Below, piece by piece: positions 8,376-17,864 of a DNA stretch of 64,000 nt; the stretch's first letter is position 1, and each line of letters starts with the position of its first letter. Both the position numbers and the translations under genes were made by a program. Source of the stretch: Weissella uvarum. Its GTDB lineage: Bacteria; Bacillota; Bacilli; Lactobacillales; Lactobacillaceae. The stretch covers positions 124,001-188,000 of the forward strand of contig NZ_JAFBEO010000003.1 in the NCBI RefSeq assembly GCF_016908785.1, given 5' to 3'. The notes beneath the pieces are model-generated. The model was not told the origin of the DNA. It saw only the letters and a program-made list of their open reading frames with translations, and did no database searches.

Positions 8376-9380
8376 TTAAGAATTGAATTTACTCATGATT
8401 GAACCAATGTCCTTTAACATTAAGGTTTGTGTACCATCTGGGTTATTGACGAACTCCACTTTTGATTTATCTTGATAGATATCAATTGGAATTGTAATTT
8501 CAATGCCTGAATCCAATTTGAACCTTTGCACTTGGTATTTCTTTTCATATTTCTCAGCATTTGGTATCTCAATTGATTCGCCCAAATCTTTCTCTTTTGA
8601 AACTTCTTGATAAGCATTTTGTGCTGAAATATTACCAGCAAATACGGCATCACCAATGTCAGAAACTTTGATTTCGCCATCATTATCTTGGATATTTTTA
8701 AAAATAGCAGTTTGGGCAGATGAAAGCGCCTCATGCTCAGGAACATCAAATTTGTCGGCCACTTGCTTCACCGTGTTTTTAATCGTTTTTAGATTATCTT
8801 TGGCTGAAGTTTCAGGGGAAATTTCAAGGAAATCTTGTGAGAAATAAAATGTTCGATGGCCATCAATTAAATATTGTTTTTCAACCAATTGATAAGCTCC
8901 AGTCATGAGGTTAATCAAGATGCCTTCCTGCGCTGATTGCGTTGGATCTGGCAAGATAGACTTATTTAAGACTAACTTATTGACGAGGGCATCACCTTCA
9001 TAATCAACTGTGTGCGTATAATGTGGCGCTAAGTTTAATTTGAGCATGGTAAAGAAGTCATCGGTGCCAGATGAATATTCAACACATAGCAAATCTCCGG
9101 CAGGCACCTGTTCACTTGGTGCAATAATACTAAATAACTTATCTGCTAAAGTCGTCGTTTTCTCAACAAATGAGTCGGGGTTCTCATCACTGATGACACC
9201 GGCAATGTAGTCATTATCAGTTAGCTGCCCTGGTTTATAATCCGTATTTTCAAATTTTTGGATAATTCCTTCTAAATATTCGTGAATTTGAATATTAGAA
9301 ATATCCATTTCGTTTTGAGAAGCAATTAAATTACCAGCATCTTTATCTAAGATATGTAAAATGGCATGTTTAATAATCAT
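8376..9380 (-). CDS. yejK: Nucleoid-associated protein, YejK/NdpA (37-kDa) family
   Basis: A 334-residue soluble protein beginning MIIKHAILHILDKDAG, a pattern typical of the 37-kDa nucleoid-associated protein family. Such proteins bind the nucleoid; their exact role is poorly understood. The body has the family's conserved pieces: a YSSGTDDFFTMLKLN-type segment near the middle, an LINLMTG-like strand, and a KDIGSI C-terminus. No membrane segments. In low-GC Gram-positives the protein is sometimes carried on mobile or stress-linked segments, but here it sits between a permease and a two-component system with no sign of mobility. No strong ribosome site except ATCCT-complement AGGAT about 8 bases upstream. 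Confidence 0.75.
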   Translation of the reverse strand: MIIKHAILHILDKDAGNLIASQNEMDISNIQIHEYLEGIIQKFENTDYKPGQLTDNDYIAGVISDENPDSFVEKTTTLADKLFSIIAPSEQVPAGDLLCVEYSSGTDDFFTMLKLNLAPHYTHTVDYEGDALVNKLVLNKSILPDPTQSAQEGILINLMTGAYQLVEKQYLIDGHRTFYFSQDFLEISPETSAKDNLKTIKNTVKQVADKFDVPEHEALSSAQTAIFKNIQDNDGEIKVSDIGDAVFAGNISAQNAYQEVSKEKDLGESIEIPNAEKYEKKYQVQRFKLDSGIEITIPIDIYQDKSKVEFVNNPDGTQTLMLKDIGSIMSKFNS

Positions 9381-9419
9381 GTGTGTGTCATCCTTTTTAA
9401 AAATTTAATCCATCAATTT

Positions 9420-9462
9420 AAAAACGCTAGCAAGCGTTTCAACCACTTTGCTAACGTTTTTA
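9420..9462 (-). terminator. Terminator after the histidine kinase gene
   Basis: AAAAACG and TAGCAAG on the left pair with CTTTGCTA and CGTTTTT on the right, with a small mismatch, around an AT-poor loop. The A run gives a T tail on the minus strand. It lies 10 bases behind the kinase stop. Confidence 0.8.
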
Positions 9463-9471
9463 GTGTAACAT

Positions 9472-10947
9472 TTATGCTTTAGTTTCTGATTGAATTGGTA
9501 AAGTAAAACGGAAAACAGAACCTTCACCGACGGCCGATTCAAGCGTAATTTCACCGCCATAGCCTTCAATCACTTTTTGAGCGATACTTAAACCAAGCCC
9601 ATTACCACCTTGTTTTCGTGAACGTGCTTTATCAACACGATAGAAACGATCAAAGATGTGCTTAGCGTCTTCAGAACTAATTCCTTCACCGAAGTCTTGA
9701 ATGGCCACTTCCAAATTTGAACCTGATTTTGAGGCTGCAAAGTGAATCTCTTTGCGATCTTGACTATATTTAACAGCATTGTCAGTTAATATAATCAAGA
9801 TTTGCTCAAAATGATCACGATTCATATTTAGCCAAGTTGGCCCCTTTAAACCATCGTCTAGTAAGAAAGTAAAGTCTGGATAAATTAACTTGTAGTTATT
9901 GTAGACCGCATTGATAACTTCCTTAGCATCAGTTTGGCCATCTTTAAAGGTCAATTCGATTTGATCAGCACGGGTCAAATCTAACATTTCTTGAACCAAG
10001 CCTTGCATCCGCTTCATTTCAGTCAGCGAAGCTTGAATTGATTCGTCTAAGATTTTAGGATCATCTTTACCCCAACGATCAAGTAATTCCATATGGCCTT
10101 TAACAATCGCTACGGGAGTTCTTAATTCATGCGAAACATCTTCCACAAAACGTTGCTGTTGCGTAATGAAACCTTGCATTTTATCCAACATTTCATTAAA
10201 AACAGCAGCTAATTCAGACAGTTCGTCTGGATGCTTAGTTCTAAGCGAAACACGCTCAGGCGAACTAGGATCTTTTTGAATCCGATCAGCAACTTTGGTC
10301 ATGTCTTTAATTGGTTGTAGTAGATATCCTGATAACCAGTATACCCACAATCCTAGGAACATTAAGCCTAGAACAATTGATACAACAATAATGGCATAAA
10401 CTTGTTTGAATGTTTTGTGATAAGTAATGAGATGATTTTCAACAACTAAGTAACCAACCCGCTCACCCTTTTGATTCGTGATGGGCTGGCGACCTAACAT
10501 TTGTTTGCGACCATTAATTTTTTCAACAGTCACAGTTGGTTTCTTAACTCGCTTCAAACTAATTTGTGACTGCTCACTGGGATAAATTTGCTTTCCCTGC
10601 TCATTATAGATCACCATATCGTAATCTGATCGGGCAATTTCATGCACAACTGGGTCTTTAACCATTGAACTGAAATCGTCTTGATCGGGCTGCAAAATTT
10701 TATCGATGTCTTTTGTGGTAAGCTGTTGTAAAGATTGTTGCTCCAAACGCTTTGCCACGGTAAACATGGAACGACGTGTATTAACTTCCTCGTTATTTAA
10801 CATCCGATTTGAAAAGGCAGATGTTAAAAACCAAGCAAACATACAAAAGACAAAGAATACCCCCACCAGGGTTCCCAAAGTCCACTTCCACTTTAATGAA
10901 ATTCGCTTAGTGGCTGTAGAATTTTCTGTGGTTTCATCCTTCTCCAT
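9472..10947 (-). CDS. Sensor histidine kinase, ArlS/CsrS-like
   Basis: A 491-residue membrane kinase. A first membrane helix lies at about 24-47, an extracytoplasmic domain at 48-180, and a second helix at about 183-207. A HAMP domain follows to about 260. The phosphoacceptor His is residue 273 in FVEDVSHELRTPVAIV, the N box has Asn 400 (LTDNAVKYS), and the G boxes are DFGEGI and GGNGLGLSIAQ. The HELRTP followed by HMELLDRWGKDDP strongly resembles ArlS/LisK-type kinases, which act in envelope stress and adhesion; the signal here is unknown. It lies 20 bp behind its response regulator and is surely co-transcribed. Confidence 0.92.
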   Translation of the reverse strand: MEKDETTENSTATKRISLKWKWTLGTLVGVFFVFCMFAWFLTSAFSNRMLNNEEVNTRRSMFTVAKRLEQQSLQQLTTKDIDKILQPDQDDFSSMVKDPVVHEIARSDYDMVIYNEQGKQIYPSEQSQISLKRVKKPTVTVEKINGRKQMLGRQPITNQKGERVGYLVVENHLITYHKTFKQVYAIIVVSIVLGLMFLGLWVYWLSGYLLQPIKDMTKVADRIQKDPSSPERVSLRTKHPDELSELAAVFNEMLDKMQGFITQQQRFVEDVSHELRTPVAIVKGHMELLDRWGKDDPKILDESIQASLTEMKRMQGLVQEMLDLTRADQIELTFKDGQTDAKEVINAVYNNYKLIYPDFTFLLDDGLKGPTWLNMNRDHFEQILIILTDNAVKYSQDRKEIHFAASKSGSNLEVAIQDFGEGISSEDAKHIFDRFYRVDKARSRKQGGNGLGLSIAQKVIEGYGGEITLESAVGEGSVFRFTLPIQSETKA

Positions 10948-10967
10948 TAAGCTGCCTCCTCAAACAC

Positions 10968-11660
10968 CTATTGGCGCATGACATACCCAGTTCCGCGAAC
11001 GGTTTGAATATATGATGCACGTGAATCTGGTTGGTCAATCTTATTACGAAGATAACGGATGTACACATCAACGACATTGGTCTCGATATCAGTATCGTAA
11101 CCCCAAACCTTCATTAACAATTCATCACGTGATTGGACGACATTAATGTTTTCCATCAAAATCAATAGCAATTCGTATTCACGCTTCGTCAAATTAATAA
11201 TTTCATTACCACGACGGGCAATCCGGTTTTCTTTTTCGACCGTTAAATCACGGTAACGAACGATACTTTGATGTGAGCTGTGTTCTTCAGTTTCAATATT
11301 AATCCGACGCAACAATGAACGCACACGGGCAAGCAGCTCTTCAATCGCAAAAGGCTTTACAACATAGTCATCAGCCCCATAGTCAAGCCCTGAAACACGA
11401 TCAATTACTGAATCACGGGCAGTCATCATAATGATAGGTGTGTTCTTAGCTTCACGCAAACGACGCGCAACTTCTAATCCACTTAATTCTGGTAACATTA
11501 AATCTAATAGAATCAAGTCATAATCATTATTAATTGCTTCATCAAGGCCATCACGACCATTATCTGCTACATGTGTTTGATACCCTTCGTGTTGCAATTC
11601 AAGATCAACAAAACGGGCCAAATTTTCTTCGTCTTCTACGATGAGGATGTTATTGCTCAT
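10968..11660 (-). CDS. OmpR-family response regulator, ArlR/CsrR-like
   Basis: A 230-residue regulator with a receiver domain (residues 3-115; acidic pocket ED at 9-10, phosphoacceptor Asp 53 in LLDLMLPE, Lys in VVKPF) and a C-terminal winged helix that includes NLTKREYELLLILM and VRGTGYVMR. It partners the kinase immediately downstream. Targets cannot be read here. The ribosome site is a weak AGG about 8 bases upstream. Its own promoter region at 11733-11741 carries an extended -10 box. Confidence 0.93.
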   Translation of the reverse strand: MSNNILIVEDEENLARFVDLELQHEGYQTHVADNGRDGLDEAINNDYDLILLDLMLPELSGLEVARRLREAKNTPIIMMTARDSVIDRVSGLDYGADDYVVKPFAIEELLARVRSLLRRINIETEEHSSHQSIVRYRDLTVEKENRIARRGNEIINLTKREYELLLILMENINVVQSRDELLMKVWGYDTDIETNVVDVYIRYLRNKIDQPDSRASYIQTVRGTGYVMRQ

Positions 11661-11732
11661 TTTTAATACCTAACTTTCTTTATATAAATCTAATAGAAAT
11701 TAACATGTCATAAACAGGTTAACTTTAACTAA

Positions 11733-11741
11733 ATCATACCA
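11733..11741 (-). promoter_or_regulatory. Extended -10 promoter of the ArlRS-like operon
   Basis: The minus strand reads TGGTATGAT, an extended -10 element, about 75 bp before the regulator start. Just downstream the sequence GTTAAAGTTAACC could be a site for autoregulation, but nothing in the sequence proves it. Confidence 0.5.
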
Positions 11742-11776
11742 CAACGTTCTCATTTTTCCTATTCTTTTGCCGTAAT

Positions 11777-12550
11777 TTAGGCATTTTCATCTTGATTTGT
11801 GGTTTGCTTTTTATGCTGTAAATAAAAAACTAATAATGTAAATGGGAATACTAATACCACACCCAAGATGGAATACATTAACGATAGTAATGCCGAAGTA
11901 AACAGTTTTGTATTGATAATGTCCGTGAAGCTATAGTTTAAACGGGTAAATAATAGTGACAAGCTCAAAAAATCGGCTAAATAACCAAATAATACGGTGT
12001 TCACGGCTGTTCCCACAATTTCTCGACCAACCTGTTGACCAGCGCTAATGAGTTGTGACAATTTTGCACGGGGCTGATCTGCTTGTAGTTCAGCTAGACT
12101 CGACGAAATGGCTACGGCCGCTTCGGCAATTGCACCAAGCGTGGCCAGTAGTGCGGCACAGATGCCTAAAGTTTTAAAAGGTACGTTAATACCTAATGAA
12201 AGACCTTCTAACTCTTCACTATTTTCGACTGAAAAGCCGGCTGAGCTTGAGATTTGTTCCATTGGGACAATTAAAACGAGTAGTAATAACATCACAATAA
12301 AACTGACCGTTAAGGCCGTCCGTGTCGTATCTTCATCTGATCCGGTACTGATAATCGTGATGGTCAAAATAATACCGCCCCCAATTAAAAGCACCCAAAA
12401 TGGATTAAAAGAAAAACTAATTAAGGTAATGATACAAGCTAATACTAAGAAATTAATCCATAAACTAACAAAGGCTCCCAGCCCTTTAGCACCAGCGATG
12501 AGCACCATTAATATGAGCAAGATAATAGCTAATGCAATTGTAACGTTCAT
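11777..12550 (-). CDS. YibE/F-like membrane protein (second of pair)
   Basis: A 257-residue integral membrane protein with about seven hydrophobic helices and no large soluble domain. It carries ATLGAIAEAAVAISSSL and AGQQVGREIVGTAVNTVLF, conserved blocks of YibE/F-like proteins, whose function is unknown. Its start overlaps the stop of the preceding YibE/F gene by 4 bases, so both are probably made in equal amounts and may form a complex. It is the last gene of the run that begins with mutM. No obvious terminator follows; the ArlR-like gene begins upstream on the same strand after 116 bp. Confidence 0.85.
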   Translation of the reverse strand: MNVTIALAIILLILMVLIAGAKGLGAFVSLWINFLVLACIITLISFSFNPFWVLLIGGGIILTITIISTGSDEDTTRTALTVSFIVMLLLLVLIVPMEQISSSAGFSVENSEELEGLSLGINVPFKTLGICAALLATLGAIAEAAVAISSSLAELQADQPRAKLSQLISAGQQVGREIVGTAVNTVLFGYLADFLSLSLLFTRLNYSFTDIINTKLFTSALLSLMYSILGVVLVFPFTLLVFYLQHKKQTTNQDENA

Positions 12551-13671
12551 CCTTGGCCTCCAATCTTTTGGTGACTTGAACGATCAAACAATTTAAATAC
12601 CAATAAACCAACTGGTACTGTTAATACAATTCCAATGGCACTAATGAGCGTTTGAATCATACCAATTGATAAATTGCTAATGTACGTAAATGACCAAGTG
12701 TTTCCATTTCTAAGATAAAGCACAGCCATTGGTAATTGTTCGGCAATAAAGATTAAGAACAAAACATTGTTAAGGGCGCCAAAAATTTCGCCGCCTAAAT
12801 CACGTCCAGCGTGAATCAATTCGGAGGTTGAAATGCTAGGACGCTCGCGCTTAAGTGAGAATAATGTGGCCGTCATGTCAGTAGCTTCGTCCATGACCGC
12901 ACCAAGCACACCCACTAAGGTCATGGCCATAAAGAGATTGTCAGGATTTTCAGTGACAAAATCCATATGCTCATAGTAAACACCTTGATTGTGCAAGACC
13001 TGGAAGACAATCTCACTTAAACCAAGTGTGATTAGGCTTGTTAGCAAGACCGTTGAACTAATGACCCACATTTGTTTTGAACGAAAGCCCATAAGTAAAC
13101 CAAGCGTTAAGATGGTGACAATGATGGCAAATGGAATGAACAAGACAAATAAGTTTTGATTCGGGATCGCATTATTTAACCAAACGAAAGCAATAAAAAG
13201 CCCGACATTCATAAATAGTGTCAAGATCATAATCCGACCGTGTTGCCCCATTAAAATCCACAAGCTACCTAAAACGAAAATAGCAAATGGAATCCAAATA
13301 TAGTCATGGCGCACATTTTTTATTGACCAATTAGCGTGACCATCATGCGTTAAGAAGACTTGTTGTCCTTTATGTAAGCGCACATTTAAGGCTTCGGCCG
13401 AATCAAAGCTATTGTTAAGATGAATCGTTTCTCCGCGATGTTGGCCATTCAGCCGTTGCACGGTTAACTTTTGATTATATGTTTTAACGCGATTCCCATA
13501 TTGATCACTTTGTTTACCAGTAGACTGGGTTGATATCGTCGTAATTTTACCAAGTGGTTCTCGATACATTTGGCCATTATTTGCAAAAAAACAGGCTGTA
13601 GCAATGACAATAATTCCAAGTGTCAGCCAAGCTAGCCCGGTTTTTTTCAAGAATTTGATAATAATTTGCAT
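12547..13671 (-). CDS. YibE/F-family membrane protein (first of pair)
   Basis: A 374-residue protein. An N-terminal membrane helix (about 12-30) is followed by an extracytoplasmic beta-rich region of roughly 100 residues (residues 35-125) and then six or seven membrane helices. Family blocks include GVLGAVMDEATDMTATL and AGRDLGGEIFGALNNVLF. The start codon overlaps the dnaI stop (TAATG), so translation is coupled to the replication-loader genes. The family function is unknown; transport or a role in the membrane is possible. The linkage to dnaB-dnaI may be only positional. Confidence 0.87.
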   Translation of the reverse strand: MQIIIKFLKKTGLAWLTLGIIVIATACFFANNGQMYREPLGKITTISTQSTGKQSDQYGNRVKTYNQKLTVQRLNGQHRGETIHLNNSFDSAEALNVRLHKGQQVFLTHDGHANWSIKNVRHDYIWIPFAIFVLGSLWILMGQHGRIMILTLFMNVGLFIAFVWLNNAIPNQNLFVLFIPFAIIVTILTLGLLMGFRSKQMWVISSTVLLTSLITLGLSEIVFQVLHNQGVYYEHMDFVTENPDNLFMAMTLVGVLGAVMDEATDMTATLFSLKRERPSISTSELIHAGRDLGGEIFGALNNVLFLIFIAEQLPMAVLYLRNGNTWSFTYISNLSIGMIQTLISAIGIVLTVPVGLLVFKLFDRSSHQKIGGQG

Positions 13672-14630
13672 TAGTGCACCCGCTTATTTTCGCCAAACAT
13701 GGCGATTTCCTTTGCTAGAAACTTAATTCTTTGCATTAAGCGCTCGGCTTTAATCGGTTCACTTCCATCTTTGGTATTCGTGAAATGTTCTTTTTCTAAT
13801 TGGTCCATTGAGAAATTAGAAGTGAAGAAGGTCGTGAGTTCATTTTGCATGCGGTATTCTAAAATTGGACTGAGAATATCATCACGTAACCAAGCGGTTA
13901 ATGATTCGGCTCCAATATCATCAAGTACTAAAATTTGGGCCCGTTGCAAAGCTTCGAGACGTTTCTGGTTTTGATTATTTTTATCACTAATCCCATTCCG
14001 CAATTCAATGGCAAAACTAGGGAAATGGACCAACGTGACCGGAATACTGTAGCGCGCTAAGGTATTCGCCATCGCCCCCATCAAATGCGTCTTTCCGACC
14101 CCATATGGTCCATGGATGTACAAACCACGATGATAAGTATTGGGGTCTTCCGTGTAACTGGTGATGAAATCCGCAACAGCCCCAATGGCGTTACTTTGAT
14201 CTGGCGATGGATTAGAAAAATCAGAAAGTTGCGCCCGTTCAATCAATTTTGGCATTTGAACAGCATGTACCAAGGCCTGTTGTTCTCGTTGTTGTTGGGC
14301 ACGAACAGTCGCTTGGCTAGGTTGATACATGACATTAATTTGCCCCTCGTTAAACATCAAGCTAGGCACATAGCCTTTATGAACACTTTCTGAATCATCT
14401 TTATGTTTTTGAGTGTAAAACTCGTATAGGCTGGCAAAGTCACGATCAATAATGGTCTGTGTTAACTCATCTTGATGATCCTTTAAAAATTTTTGGACAT
14501 CGTCATCAGCAAAAACCGCTTTTTGCATGGCGGCATAGCGCTCATTGAGATGATTCTTTTGCATGGCCCGTGCCATAGCTTGACCGACATCTAAAGGTGA
14601 CTGATTTTGAGTTTGGTCTGAATCGTTCAT
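13671..14630 (-). CDS. dnaI: Primosomal protein DnaI, helicase loader
   Basis: DnaI is the AAA+ ATPase that loads the replicative helicase DnaC onto origin or restart DNA. The 319-residue protein has an N-terminal helicase-binding domain (about 1-100) and an AAA+ domain with Walker A GPYGVGKTHLMGA around residue 170 and Walker B ILVLDDIGAE around 234. The family's zinc-binding Cys cluster is not evident in the N-terminal part. The start overlaps the dnaB stop by 4 bases (ATGA); AGGAGG lies 10 bases upstream. It is followed without a gap by two YibE/F genes. Confidence 0.92.
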   Translation of the reverse strand: MNDSDQTQNQSPLDVGQAMARAMQKNHLNERYAAMQKAVFADDDVQKFLKDHQDELTQTIIDRDFASLYEFYTQKHKDDSESVHKGYVPSLMFNEGQINVMYQPSQATVRAQQQREQQALVHAVQMPKLIERAQLSDFSNPSPDQSNAIGAVADFITSYTEDPNTYHRGLYIHGPYGVGKTHLMGAMANTLARYSIPVTLVHFPSFAIELRNGISDKNNQNQKRLEALQRAQILVLDDIGAESLTAWLRDDILSPILEYRMQNELTTFFTSNFSMDQLEKEHFTNTKDGSEPIKAERLMQRIKFLAKEIAMFGENKRVH

Positions 14631-15976
14631 TGTGGTTGGTCCTCCTGCTTAGCTTGATTAGCCTTCAACAAAGCATCCAATTTACGCTGAGCATCGGCCT
14701 GCTGGTTTGAATTGGCAGCCGCTTTTGCCCGCTGTTCTTCCCAGTCTGGACGCGTCTCGTTCTTAACTGGACGTTGATTTTGATAGCGCCGTTTTGGTGT
14801 AGCTGGTGTTTGTTGTTTTTGTTGTTGGCGTTTTTGTAAGTAACTAAAAGCATCTTTGGCGGTTTTAACTCCGGCTTGACTCCAATCATTGACAATCGTT
14901 TGCATCAAATTCCGATTCAACGAAGTCTTTTGCTCAACCACTGTCAATTCATAAAGCATGACATTGATGACTTCGTTTGGCAACCGCTTTAACTGGGCAA
15001 TATCTTCTAATGATTTTAGTTCATTATCGGTGACAAACCCACCTTTTTCTTGGCGCAGTGCCTGTAGATATTGGACTGGCGATAAGCTTTGAACTTGTTG
15101 CAAAAGTTGTTCAGCTGCACTAGCGGGCTTACTTTGAGCTGAATCTGATCCAGTGTCAGGTTGAACCTCATTTGCAGCAATAACATTTTCTGCCTGACGC
15201 TGATTAGCTTTCGCTTGCATCTGTAAGTTTTTACGCAAGCTAGGCATATCAATCTCGTGATTTTGAGTCAAATTTTGTTGAATCAAGCGGACTAATGTTA
15301 CATCATCCAGACCGTATAGGTTTTTTTCAACTAATAAAGCGGCTTCATTTTCTTTTAGGGTGCGCATTGGCACGTTGAATGATTGCAACATTTGACTCAT
15401 CATGTTCAAATCCAACTTTTCTGGATTTGACTTGATGGAAGCCTGGAGTGCTGGCATGCTCTCCTTTTCAACCGGCGCTTTGATTTTCTTAAAGCGTTCT
15501 GCGCCAACTAAATCAAAGAATGATGCCGTTACATTTTCTCCGGGTATTTTTTCGGGCTCTGGTAAAGTATCCGCCACCAACTTATTTAGCGTACTTTCTC
15601 CTAAATAATGTGCTAGCAAACTCGCCAAAGTATCATCAGCTAAAAAGGCTTGAGTTGACATTGGTTCAAGCATTTCGTAGACCCATTGCGTTTTTTCTGT
15701 TAAATCTTGTTGATAGGTCTTCATGAGCCCCATCCCCTCAAGACGTGCACGTGCATCCAAAAAACCATGATGACTAAGGCCGACTTGATCTAACAAATCC
15801 GTATGAATGTATTCTCGATTTGCTTCGTGTGGATAACAAGCTAACGTTAAATACAAAGTGAAAGCTTCATGGCCAATGATGGGTAAATAGACTTGGGTTA
15901 AAGCACGAATATCCGGCATAGTTAAATCGGCGTCCAATTGAACACGATAACGCTGTTGTAATGAGAATTCTCGCAC
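14627..15976 (-). CDS. dnaB: Replication initiation and membrane attachment protein DnaB
   Basis: DnaB of Firmicutes helps DnaD and DnaI load the helicase at the origin. The protein is 449 residues from the GTG at 15976. It has an N-terminal winged-helix-like part, a DnaB/DnaD-type C-terminal helical domain including ARLEGMGLM and VTDNELKSLEDIAQLKRLPNEVINVMLYE, and a basic Gln-rich tail. The open frame reaches an ATG at 15991, but GGAGG lies inside that extension, 8 bases before the GTG, so the GTG is the start, one base after the coaE stop. It overlaps dnaI by 4 bases. Confidence 0.88.
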   Translation of the reverse strand: MREFSLQQRYRVQLDADLTMPDIRALTQVYLPIIGHEAFTLYLTLACYPHEANREYIHTDLLDQVGLSHHGFLDARARLEGMGLMKTYQQDLTEKTQWVYEMLEPMSTQAFLADDTLASLLAHYLGESTLNKLVADTLPEPEKIPGENVTASFFDLVGAERFKKIKAPVEKESMPALQASIKSNPEKLDLNMMSQMLQSFNVPMRTLKENEAALLVEKNLYGLDDVTLVRLIQQNLTQNHEIDMPSLRKNLQMQAKANQRQAENVIAANEVQPDTGSDSAQSKPASAAEQLLQQVQSLSPVQYLQALRQEKGGFVTDNELKSLEDIAQLKRLPNEVINVMLYELTVVEQKTSLNRNLMQTIVNDWSQAGVKTAKDAFSYLQKRQQQKQQTPATPKRRYQNQRPVKNETRPDWEEQRAKAAANSNQQADAQRKLDALLKANQAKQEDQPQ

Positions 15977-15977
15977 T

Positions 15978-16592
15978 TTATTGCCCTCCATTTCTTTTAT
16001 GAATATCTGTTAACATATCGTCAACTTGCTGGTAACTATCTTGTAAATTGCCATTATTATTAATCACATAATCAGCTTGATTAATCTTTTGTTGTAGCGG
16101 CATTTGCGCGGACATTCGTGCTCTGGCCTCGTCTTCATTCAGTTGATTACGTGACATTAAACGTTGTAGCTGGTTTGCTTCATCCGTTGCCACAACACAA
16201 ACTGCGTCATATGTCATGCCTTGATTACTTTCAAATAAAAGTGGAATGTCTAATACAACGATTTTGGCGCCTTGTTGTTCTAATTCAGTTAAAGTATGCT
16301 GCATTTTTTCAAAGACCCGCGGATGCGTAATTTGGTTTAATTGGGTTCGCTTAGATGCATCATTGAAAACAATCGCACCTAACTTTTGTCGGTTTAACGT
16401 GCCATCTGAATGTATCACATCTAGTCCAAAAGTGTCGGCGATATCTGTTAGGGCCGGTTCACCAGGTTCCATAATTGCATGTGCAGTTTCGTCAGCGTCA
16501 AGCACAGGCAAATGTTTTTCATTTTTAAGATAATTTGAAATAGTTGATTTACCTGTTGCGATTCCACCCGTTAACCCTAATTTAAACATCAT
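15978..16592 (-). CDS. coaE: Dephospho-CoA kinase
   Basis: CoaE phosphorylates dephospho-CoA in the last step of coenzyme A synthesis. The 204-residue protein has the P-loop GLTGGIATGKSTIS at residues 6-19, DADETAHAIMEPGEPAL around 36-52, and the lid-type region HPRVFE followed by VLDIPLLFE around 115. The length is normal. Its start overlaps the mutM stop (TAATG); two ATG codons follow each other, and the second (16589) sits at a better distance from GAGG. CoaD, the preceding enzyme of the pathway, is encoded at 59692. Confidence 0.94.
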   Translation of the reverse strand: MMFKLGLTGGIATGKSTISNYLKNEKHLPVLDADETAHAIMEPGEPALTDIADTFGLDVIHSDGTLNRQKLGAIVFNDASKRTQLNQITHPRVFEKMQHTLTELEQQGAKIVVLDIPLLFESNQGMTYDAVCVVATDEANQLQRLMSRNQLNEDEARARMSAQMPLQQKINQADYVINNNGNLQDSYQQVDDMLTDIHKRNGGQ

Positions 16593-17425
16593 TAATCCTC
16601 TTCAATCTGACAATGTGGACAATAGGTTGTCCCACGTTGTGCAACTTTGATTTTCTCTAACGGCGTTCCACACCGCAAACATGGTTCGCCAACGCGACCG
16701 TAAACTTCTAATTCATTTTGGAATTCACCCGCTTGACCGAAGGCATTCGTAAAACTATGCACCGTGGTCCCGTGATGATCGATGGAACGCGCCATTTCGT
16801 TAATAATATTTTCACGAAGCGTGCTAATTTGCTCATCGGTTAGTCGGTCAACATGTGTTTTGGGATGGATCTTACTTTGCCATAATGTTTCATCAGCATA
16901 AATATTACCAATCCCAGCAATGTGACTTTGATCAAGTAAAAACGGCTTAATGCGCGCATGTGATTTGCGAAAGATTTCTTTCATATAATCAAACGTTAAG
17001 TCCGTTTCATTTGGCTCAGGTCCTAATGCAGATAAGCCAGGTACTTGATTCAAATCTTCATTTTTAACTAAAGTCATGCGGCCAAATTTACGAGTGTCAC
17101 GATAAAATAAATCAACATCTTGGTCGAGATGGAAAGTGACCAAATCGTGCTTCCCTGGTGTCGTACCTGTTGGTACGGTGTAATAAGATCCTTCCATTCG
17201 AAGATGAGATACCATCGTATAGTCACCTGAAAAACGGAAAAGTAAGTACTTTCCTCGTCGATCAATTTTTTCAATTTTTCGTTGTGCCAATGTCGCATCA
17301 AATTCTTCTGGCGTCATGTTATTCACGATTTTGGGCCAACGGACTTCTGTTGAAAGTACCGTACGCCCCTTTACTAAACGGGTTAACCCCCGTCGAACAG
17401 TTTCAACTTCTGGTAGTTCCGGCAT
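16592..17425 (-). CDS. mutM: Formamidopyrimidine-DNA glycosylase (Fpg)
   Basis: MutM removes 8-oxoguanine and formamidopyrimidines from DNA and nicks the strand. After start-Met removal the N-terminal proline is the catalytic nucleophile, so the protein must begin MPELPEVETVRRGL; that puts the start at the ATG 17425, although the frame is open to 17512. AGGAG stands 7 bases upstream. The 277-residue protein also has the HGKYLLF-like RRGKYLLFRF, the H2TH region HIAGIGNIYADE, and a C-terminal zinc finger CLRCGTPLEK...CPHC. It heads the mutM-coaE-dnaB-dnaI run. Confidence 0.96.
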   Translation of the reverse strand: MPELPEVETVRRGLTRLVKGRTVLSTEVRWPKIVNNMTPEEFDATLAQRKIEKIDRRGKYLLFRFSGDYTMVSHLRMEGSYYTVPTGTTPGKHDLVTFHLDQDVDLFYRDTRKFGRMTLVKNEDLNQVPGLSALGPEPNETDLTFDYMKEIFRKSHARIKPFLLDQSHIAGIGNIYADETLWQSKIHPKTHVDRLTDEQISTLRENIINEMARSIDHHGTTVHSFTNAFGQAGEFQNELEVYGRVGEPCLRCGTPLEKIKVAQRGTTYCPHCQIEED

Positions 17426-17864
17426 TAGGGTCTCCTTTCCTTGATATAGCAATGTTTGTAAGTTATTTTGGAGTACTCTTTTATTGACAACATTATTAAA
17501 TACGCGTGCCAAATTAATCTTTAGATATTCTTCCTAATTATAGGCTACTTTAACGCTAAAAAAAAGAAAAAGGCCTACCTATCAATATAATTTAGGAACA
17601 CCTATTTAAAATTTGCTATCTATATTGATGCTTCAGTTTGTGTCAATTTGATGACAAACAATCGTTTAATTCCAGCTAGGCAACATTTATTTTAATATAT
17701 TGTTTCATATGTTCATTTTTACGTTTATATCCGTTAATATATAATTTTTAATACCTCATGGGACAATTCGTTTAAAAATTCATTTTCAATAATCTTTTTT
17801 AGATTAAATATTTAATATCACGTGCAAAAATCTGATTCACGTTAAAAGCTGATAGGAGTATTTT
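17426..17864. other. Intergenic region, mutM to TM2 gene
   Basis: This AT-rich 439-bp spacer between divergent genes has no supported gene. On the minus strand a TATAAT at about 17537-17542 could be a -10 box for mutM. Near the TM2 gene an inverted repeat pairs CACGTG at about 17820 with CACGT some 20 bp later. Nothing else stands out. Confidence 0.5.

Noticed and set aside
12108-12596. A 162-codon plus-strand frame opposite the second YibE/F gene.
   Set aside because: It is the reverse complement of a well-supported membrane protein gene, with Ile/Lys/Thr composition and no ribosome site.
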